Assembly: GCF_008386575.1 (NCBI RefSeq)
Contig: NZ_VUOA01000021.1
Coordinates: 1 to 64,000, forward strand
From: Salinarimonas soli
GTDB taxonomy: Bacteria > Pseudomonadota > Alphaproteobacteria > Rhizobiales > Beijerinckiaceae
Direction: 5' to 3'
Length of the DNA stretch: 64,000 nucleotides
Shown: piece by piece, positions 59,249 through 64,000 of the stretch
How positions within the stretch are numbered: position 1 is the first letter of the stretch
Layout of the letters: each line of letters begins with the position of its first letter
Notes under the pieces: model-generated
What the model was told of the DNA's origin: nothing
Databases searched by the model: none
Seen by the model: the letters and a program-made list of their open reading frames with translations, nothing else
Translations under genes and position numbers: made by a program

Positions 59249-60234
59249 GGCTCGCTCCCGAAGGCCGCCTCCGCCTCCAGACGCAGGGCGTCGGGTCGGT
59301 CGAGGTAGCGCGGCGAATGATGCAGCGGGGTCATGCGGCGCACGCCCGCGCGGCGCGCGAGCCGCCCGGCCTGCCCCGCCGTGAGATGCCGCCGCGCCGC
59401 GGCGATGTCACGGTCCTCGTCGAGGAACGCCGCCTCGATGAAGATCTGATCGGCGTTCCGCGCCAGATCCAGGATGGCCGCCTCGTTCGCGGGACTGCCG
59501 AGGGCGTCGACCACATAGGCGACCGACTGCCCCGGCCCGACGGCGAGCGCGTGCTCGCGGATGCGCCCGAGCGGGATCGAAGCCTCGCCGATGACGATCG
59601 GCGTATCGTCCGCCGCCCCCTCCCGCACCGCCGCCTTCGCGACGTTGAGCCAGGGCCCGACCGGCAGCCCCAAGGCGGCGAGCCCGTCCCGATGCACGTT
59701 GACCCGCATCCGCTCCTGAAGACGAAAAGCGAGGGAGGGAATGCCGTGATCGAGGGCCGCCGACGCGATGAAGAGCGCCGCCTCGTCGTGTACCAGGCCG
59801 GGCCTCAGATCGGGCGGTGTCGCGTCCTCGCGGGCGAAGGCGCGACGCGCCGGAAAGCGCGCGGCGCGGATCAGCGCCGTCCCATCGAACTCCGCGACTG
59901 CGAGAACGCAATCGGCCGACCTCTCGTCGAGGAGGTTCCAGGTGTAGGAGCGGATCCGGTGCTCGACCCGCTCGATGAAGCCCGGCGGCCCGCTGAGCGA
60001 GAGCGGACCGTCGCGGTGCAGGGACAGGCGGAGGAGCCGGTCGAAGCCGCCGAAATGGTCCATGTGGGCGTGCGACACGAAGACGTGTGAGACCCGCGTC
60101 AGCTCGCGGGCCGAGAGCGCGTGGTTGTCGCCGAGATCGAACAGGATCGCCCGCCGGGCATGGCGGAAGTCGAGGATCAGGCCCGGATCGTCGTAGGGAC
60201 CGTTGATCAGGCGCGGCTGGACGAGCGGGCTCAT
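59245..60234 (-). CDS. MBL-fold metallo-hydrolase, RNase Z-like
   Basis: 329 residues. The metallo-beta-lactamase zinc site is HVFVSHAHMDHFGGFDRLLR near 48-67 (HxHxDH); later the conserved His and Asp appear in LVHDEAALFIASAALDHGIP and the EAAFLDEDRDIAAARRHLTA, TPLHHSPRYLD blocks, the last resembling tRNase Z/arylsulphatase-type enzymes. It may process nucleic acid, fitting the coupled phosphoesterase, but the exact substrate cannot be told. It is followed by the phosphoesterase with a 4-nt overlap. Confidence 0.85.
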   Translation of the reverse strand: MSPLVQPRLINGPYDDPGLILDFRHARRAILFDLGDNHALSARELTRVSHVFVSHAHMDHFGGFDRLLRLSLHRDGPLSLSGPPGFIERVEHRIRSYTWNLLDERSADCVLAVAEFDGTALIRAARFPARRAFAREDATPPDLRPGLVHDEAALFIASAALDHGIPSLAFRLQERMRVNVHRDGLAALGLPVGPWLNVAKAAVREGAADDTPIVIGEASIPLGRIREHALAVGPGQSVAYVVDALGSPANEAAILDLARNADQIFIEAAFLDEDRDIAAARRHLTAGQAGRLARRAGVRRMTPLHHSPRYLDRPDALRLEAEAAFGSEP

Positions 60235-60312
60235 CGGTCCCTCCCCGCCGTTTGCCTCACGGCGCGCTCTCCCGCCGAGCCGCCGTGTCTGAGCCGAGGC
60301 GGTGCATCGGCT

Positions 60313-61440
60313 CTAAGCGAGGCGGGCGTGGACCGGCACGCGCGTCCGCTCCGCCGCGACCCGCAAGCCCCCGGGCCAGAGCCGGCAGGCGGCGACGAGG
60401 GCGCGTCGCCCGAGCCCCGACCGGCTCGCGGCATAGAGCGCTCCCGCAAGCCGAACCTGAGGGCCGACGTCCCGGCGCAGGCGCGCGTGGAACAGGGAGG
60501 CGGCACGCCCCTGCTCCAGGTAGGTCCGAGCCGCAAGCCGCCCGCTATGCATCGCGATCGCCATGCCGTCGCCGGAGAAGGACGGGATCACCGCCGCCTG
60601 GTCGCCGAGGCGGAACAGGCCGTGGGGCTCGTCCCCCGCCGGCCGATGCAGGAAGCCGTAGGGTACCCGTGCGATGGCGAGGGGCTTGTCGAGGACAGGC
60701 TCGGCGTCGCCGAGCCGCCTGTCGAGATGCGGGCAGGTGGCCAGGAGATGGGCGAAGAGCGCGTCCCAGCTCCGGCCCAGGGCCTCGAACCGGTCGGCTT
60801 CCACCAGGAGGCAGAGATTGGCGATCCCCTCCTCGACGAGCTGGAGCCCGGCATAGCCGCCCGCGAACAGGATCACCTCGATGGCGCCGGCCAGCGCCCG
60901 CCGCTCGCCGGGCGGCAGGCGGAAGTAGGTCTTGAAGCCCACGAGGCTGTCGCGGGTGCCGGCCGTATCGCGCTTGAAGCCGCGCAGGTCGTGCTTGCCC
61001 GTGGCGAGGAAGACCGTACCGGCCGAGAGATCCTCGCTCCCCTCCGCCTCGATCCGGAAGCCGTCGTCGGCGGCGTGCAGGCGTCGCACGGAGGCGCCGC
61101 GTATCACCTCGGCGCCGTGCGCCCGCGCCGCGTCGAGCAGCGCCTCGTCGAGCCTGCGGCGGGTGAAACCGTAGGCGCGAAACGGCAGCGGGCTCTCCGC
61201 CGCGGACTCGCCATGGACGAGCCGCACCATATCGATCGGCGCGCCGCCCAGGGCCGCTGGATCGATGCCGACCTGGGCCAGTGCGCCCTGCGCCTCGATG
61301 CTGACGAACTCGCCGCAGATCTTGTGCCGGGGCTCGCGCTCGCGCTCCAAAAGCACCACCCGGCGCCCCGCCCGGGCCAGCGCGCAGGCCGCGATCGAGC
61401 CTGCCGGCCCGCCGCCGATCACGGCGATCTCCGGGGTCAC
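60313..61440 (-). CDS. FAD-dependent oxidoreductase (geranylgeranyl-reductase-like monooxygenase)
   Basis: 375 residues. The FAD dinucleotide fold is EIAVIGGGPAGSIAACALAR, followed by HKICGEFVSIEAQGALAQVG, typical of geranylgeranyl reductase and related flavin hydroxylases. The second FAD motif is GLFRLGDQAAVIPSFSGDGM near 270. Its start overlaps the methyltransferase stop by 4 nt, making it the third gene of a type III polyketide synthase operon. In Srs-type phenolic-lipid clusters, the matching gene product hydroxylates alkylresorcinols to quinones; that role is inferred here. Confidence 0.88.
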   Translation of the reverse strand: MTPEIAVIGGGPAGSIAACALARAGRRVVLLEREREPRHKICGEFVSIEAQGALAQVGIDPAALGGAPIDMVRLVHGESAAESPLPFRAYGFTRRRLDEALLDAARAHGAEVIRGASVRRLHAADDGFRIEAEGSEDLSAGTVFLATGKHDLRGFKRDTAGTRDSLVGFKTYFRLPPGERRALAGAIEVILFAGGYAGLQLVEEGIANLCLLVEADRFEALGRSWDALFAHLLATCPHLDRRLGDAEPVLDKPLAIARVPYGFLHRPAGDEPHGLFRLGDQAAVIPSFSGDGMAIAMHSGRLAARTYLEQGRAASLFHARLRRDVGPQVRLAGALYAASRSGLGRRALVAACRLWPGGLRVAAERTRVPVHARLA

Positions 61441-62138
61441 CGCAGCCTCCCGACGCAGAGGCGGAACGGGAAGACCGGGCGGATCTCGACGGCGTCGAGG
61501 GGAAGCCCGGCCCCGGTGACCGCCCGCTGCCAGTCCTCGGGCCGGAAGCTGCGGGCGATAGAGACGGGGCCGTCGTGCTGGACGAAGCGGTGCCAGCGCG
61601 CAAGGCGCGCGAGCAGCGCGAAGCCGTAATAGGGAAAGGCGAGCCGGTGGAGGTCGTTGACGAACCAGCCGCGCCCGGCGCGCCCTTCCATCCAGGCGAC
61701 GAAGCGCACGAGGGCGTCGTCGGGGAGGTGATGGGTGAAGATGGAGCTCACCACGAAGTCGACCGACCGCTGGGGCTCGAAGGCGAACACGTCGCCCGTG
61801 TGGTACTCGATCCCGTCCGCCTGCGGCGTCGCCTCCCGGGCGGCGGCGGCGCTCCAGGGATTGAGATCGACGCCGATCAGATCCGCCTTGATGCCGTTGC
61901 GCCGGCTCCAGGCCAGGATCGTGCGCAGCATGTCGCCCTGGCCGAAGCCGACGTCGAGAAGCGTGAAGCGGCTCATGCCCCGGGTGGCGCGTTTCAGCCA
62001 GGCGAGCGTCGGCGGGCGGGCCAGCGTCACGGTGTTGACCACCGCGAGGTCGCGCAGGCAGGCGCGGAAATCCTCGTAGGCGATCCCCTCCTCGTCCATC
62101 AGCTCAGGCTGGGTGCTGCGCGACGCGAAGTCCGGCAT
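61437..62138 (-). CDS. class I SAM-dependent methyltransferase
   Basis: 233 residues. The SAM-binding motif I is FTLLDVGFGQGDMLRTILAW near 58-77, the acidic strand LIGVDLNPWSAAAAREA follows, then YHTGDVFAFEPQRSVDFVVS. The MSRFTLLDV context and the length fit the methylases paired with bacterial type III polyketide synthases (SrsB or BpsB-like O-methyltransferases differ in sequence, so this is by context). It is coupled to the FAD oxidoreductase (4-nt overlap) and lies 6 nt after the polyketide synthase gene. Confidence 0.85.
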   Translation of the reverse strand: MPDFASRSTQPELMDEEGIAYEDFRACLRDLAVVNTVTLARPPTLAWLKRATRGMSRFTLLDVGFGQGDMLRTILAWSRRNGIKADLIGVDLNPWSAAAAREATPQADGIEYHTGDVFAFEPQRSVDFVVSSIFTHHLPDDALVRFVAWMEGRAGRGWFVNDLHRLAFPYYGFALLARLARWHRFVQHDGPVSIARSFRPEDWQRAVTGAGLPLDAVEIRPVFPFRLCVGRLR

Positions 62139-62144
62139 CCCACC

Positions 62145-63227
62145 TCACCCCGTCAGCCGGAAGCGGAAGGTCTCGGCGACGAGGCCCGGGCCGAAGGCCA
62201 TGCCGAAGCCCTCCGCCGCGCCCTTCACGGTGCGCATCATGCGGTCGAGGACGAACATCACGGTGGCCGACGACATGTTGCCGAAATCGGCGAGCACGCC
62301 GCGCGACCAGCGCAGCTTCTCCGGGTCGAGCTCCAGGCCCTGCTCCACCGCGTCGAGGACGGTGCGGCCGCCCGCATGCACGGCCCAAAGATCGAAGTCG
62401 TGCTTCGTCTGGCCCCGGAAGATTCCGCTCTCGTCGTTGAGCGCCGCCTCGTGGCGCAGGGCGCGCTGGATCTGGGACGGGACGTCGCCCGACAGGTGCA
62501 TGTCGAAGCCCTGGTCGCCGATGTCCCAGGTGATGAGCCCCTGCGTCCCGGGGATGGTCTTGGCCCGGAAGTCCTTGAGCGCCACGCCGGCCGGCTCGGC
62601 CGTGACCAGGGTCGCGGCGCAGCCGTCGCCGAACAGGAGCGAGCTGAGGCTGCGCTCCAGGTCGGGGGTCTCCTGCATATGGAGCGTGCAGAGCTCCAGG
62701 TTGATCACGAGCACTTTCGCCTCGGGCTCGGAGCGCACGATGTGGTGGGCGACCTTCAAGGCGTTGACGGCGGCCGAGCATCCCATGAAGCCCACCTGCG
62801 TGCGCTCCAGATCCGCCCGCAGCCCGAGCCGCTCCTGGAGCTGCTGGTCGACGCCCGGCGCCGAGAAGCCCGTGCAGGAGGCGACGACGAGATGGGTGAT
62901 CTCGTCTCGCGCCGCCCCGAGGTCGAGGGCGTCCACCGCCCGCTCGGCGAGCTCGACGCCGTAGCGGGCGTAGCGGGCCATACGCGCGCCCGTGGTCGGG
63001 AACGCGCCGCGGCGCAGGAAGCCCTCGGTGTCGACGGCCTCCTCCATGGTCTCGCCCGGCTTGAGGAACGAGTAGCGGTGCTGGATCTCGGCCCGTTGCG
63101 CCATGCGGCGGAACAGGAGCTGCGAGCGCCGGTCGGGGAGGACGGAGTCGACGAACCGGATATAGGCCTCGTGCACGTCGTGGTCGGGGACGGCGGTCCC
63201 GATGCGGTTGATGTACGCGACGGTCAT
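62145..63227 (-). CDS. type III polyketide synthase (chalcone-synthase-like)
   Basis: About 360 residues from the ATG at 63227. Catalytic triad of the thiolase fold: Cys near 148 in VGFMGCSAAVNALKVAHHI, His near 282 in LWAVHAGGRTVLDAVEQGLE, Asn near 316 in FGNMSSATVMFVLDRM. Other hallmarks are VVASCTGFSAPGVDQQLQER and SLLFGDGCAATLVTAEP, and the GMAFGPGLVAETFRFRL end. It would extend a fatty acyl starter with malonyl-CoA to alkylresorcinols or alkylpyrones. It heads a three-gene operon with methyltransferase and FAD oxidoreductase. Product inferred, not proven. Confidence 0.93.
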   Translation of the reverse strand: MTVAYINRIGTAVPDHDVHEAYIRFVDSVLPDRRSQLLFRRMAQRAEIQHRYSFLKPGETMEEAVDTEGFLRRGAFPTTGARMARYARYGVELAERAVDALDLGAARDEITHLVVASCTGFSAPGVDQQLQERLGLRADLERTQVGFMGCSAAVNALKVAHHIVRSEPEAKVLVINLELCTLHMQETPDLERSLSSLLFGDGCAATLVTAEPAGVALKDFRAKTIPGTQGLITWDIGDQGFDMHLSGDVPSQIQRALRHEAALNDESGIFRGQTKHDFDLWAVHAGGRTVLDAVEQGLELDPEKLRWSRGVLADFGNMSSATVMFVLDRMMRTVKGAAEGFGMAFGPGLVAETFRFRLTG

Positions 63228-63378
63228 GAACGCTCCGGCTCGATAGGGCAGAGAGACAACCGCGAAGCCTGCACATGGTTTGCCCCTGCGGGCCGATGGC
63301 GCACCCTTCTCGATAAGGAGCGCCTTGCGCGCAGCTCTTTGCGCAGCAGCTCCGTGCAATATGCCCGCACAGGCCCCC

Positions 63379-64000
63379 TCACCCCCGCTCGATCTCCCGC
63401 TTGGCGAGCGCCACGAAGCGCTGGGGCTGATAGCCCCGGATGTCCGGGTAGAGCAAGCCCAGCAGGTGCGGCGAGACGCCGAAGCGGTAGAGGGACTGGA
63501 CGAGGATCCAGTTCAGGAGCGTGCGCATCTCGCGCCCGTCGAAGCGGCGCGCGTCGGCCCAGATGCAGGGGTCGCGGATATAGACGCAGGGGCCCGCCGC
63601 CTCCAGCCGCCCCGAGAACTCGTAGTCGTGCATCACGGGCCAGGGCTTGTGCCCGCCGAGATCGCGATAGACCGAGGCGCGGGCGAAGATGCCGGTGTCG
63701 CCGTAATAGCGCTTCGTGATCCCCCGGCGGATGTCGTTGCCGGGCTCCAGGATCCGCGTGAACCAGGAGCGGGGCAGGAAGCGGATGAAGAACGCGCCAC
63801 CGGGGCAGCGGGGATCCTCCATGGCGCGCAGGATGGCGTCGCGGGCGCGGGGCGGCAGGCGGGCGTCCGCGTGCAGGAAGAGGAGGACGTCGCCCGTGGC
63901 CGCGCCGGCGCCGGCGAGGAGCTGCGGCCCCCTGCCCTTGCGCTGCGACTGCACCACGACCGCCCCGGCGTGGCGGGCCTCCTCGCCCGTGCCGTCGGGG
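63379..64000 (-). CDS. family 2 glycosyltransferase, rSAM/selenodomain-associated type, 5' end outside window
   Basis: About 207 residues are visible; the frame stays open to the right edge, so the N-terminal GT-A part lies beyond the window. The sequence has the QSQRKGRGPQLLAGAGAATG block, then VLLFLHADARLPPRARDAIL with the metal-binding HAD motif and later GGHKPWPVMHDYEFSGRLEA. The IRRGITKRYYGDTGIFARAS region is typical of the transferase-2 family (TIGR04283-like). It lies 151 bp after the polyketide-synthase start, on the same strand. A link to phenolic-lipid glycosylation is speculative. Confidence 0.8.
   Translation of the reverse strand, partial: PDGTGEEARHAGAVVVQSQRKGRGPQLLAGAGAATGDVLLFLHADARLPPRARDAILRAMEDPRCPGGAFFIRFLPRSWFTRILEPGNDIRRGITKRYYGDTGIFARASVYRDLGGHKPWPVMHDYEFSGRLEAAGPCVYIRDPCIWADARRFDGREMRTLLNWILVQSLYRFGVSPHLLGLLYPDIRGYQPQRFVALAKREIERG

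Overview
The window looks like a chromosome segment of a high-GC alphaproteobacterium of the order Hyphomicrobiales, most likely Methylobacteriaceae-like (Microvirga or Methylobacterium type). The evidence is the gene content and order (mfd-sdhE-recG, lipoyl-bearing PDH E1 beta, IalB-family protein, EcfG-like sigma factor), a tRNA-His with no encoded G-1 and with A73 (an alphaproteobacterial trait), and abundant GC-rich intergenic mosaic repeats. The genus is an inference.

Positions 1-7264 are a sparse, decayed accessory stretch. It holds the 5' end of a cytochrome P460-type gene, a lipoprotein, an ECF sigma factor, two small exported proteins (one YARHG-like), a TerC-family membrane protein with a small membrane partner, and three fragments of one small protein family, two of which look like halves of a single gene split by the TerC segment. 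Long parts (about 1.2-2.4 kb and 3.2-4.3 kb) show no convincing gene.

Positions 7265-28995 are a 21.7-kb integrated element bounded by a perfect 53-bp direct repeat of the 3' two thirds of tRNA-His; the intact tRNA is at the right end. Layout: tyrosine integrase, AlpA-like regulator, primase-polymerase/helicase fusion, an iteron array (13 copies of GCGGGAA within 220 bp; candidate replication origin), two DNA-binding or coiled-coil proteins, a Nu1/terminase-small-subunit-like protein, a tail tape-measure protein with a lysozyme-like domain, a Mu gpP-like baseplate hub, then cargo. The cargo includes three proteins with an N-terminal membrane helix, a Cys-rich secreted protein, a WYL/TerB-like protein, a DUF3761 protein, a DHCW-type cupin, a Panacea (SocA-like) antitoxin with an unknown partner gene, and a ribbon-helix-helix regulator. 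No capsid, portal, large terminase or sheath gene is visible. The front half resembles Gram-negative PICI/P4-like phage satellites, but with its own tape measure and hub. This is the most interesting system in the window.

Positions 29023-64000 are mostly dense housekeeping DNA: a tripartite tricarboxylate transporter (tctC, tctA, tctB), a fluoroacetate-dehalogenase-like hydrolase, an IalB-family protein, an orphan solute-binding protein, a degenerate AMP-binding-like protein, a pseudo-receiver, then mfd, sdhE, recG, pncC, ratA, lipA. The pyruvate dehydrogenase operon (pdhA, pdhB, DUF5076, Uma2, pdhC, DUF559, lpd) follows, with two nuclease-fold genes inside it; the DUF559 gene is bracketed by a perfect 40-bp inverted repeat. 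Then come ftsB, an EamA permease, a TlpA-like thioredoxin, queF, an SplB homologue, arfB, a phosphoesterase, an MBL hydrolase, and a compact operon of type III polyketide synthase, methyltransferase and FAD oxidoreductase resembling phenolic-lipid (Srs) clusters. A partial glycosyltransferase runs off the right edge.
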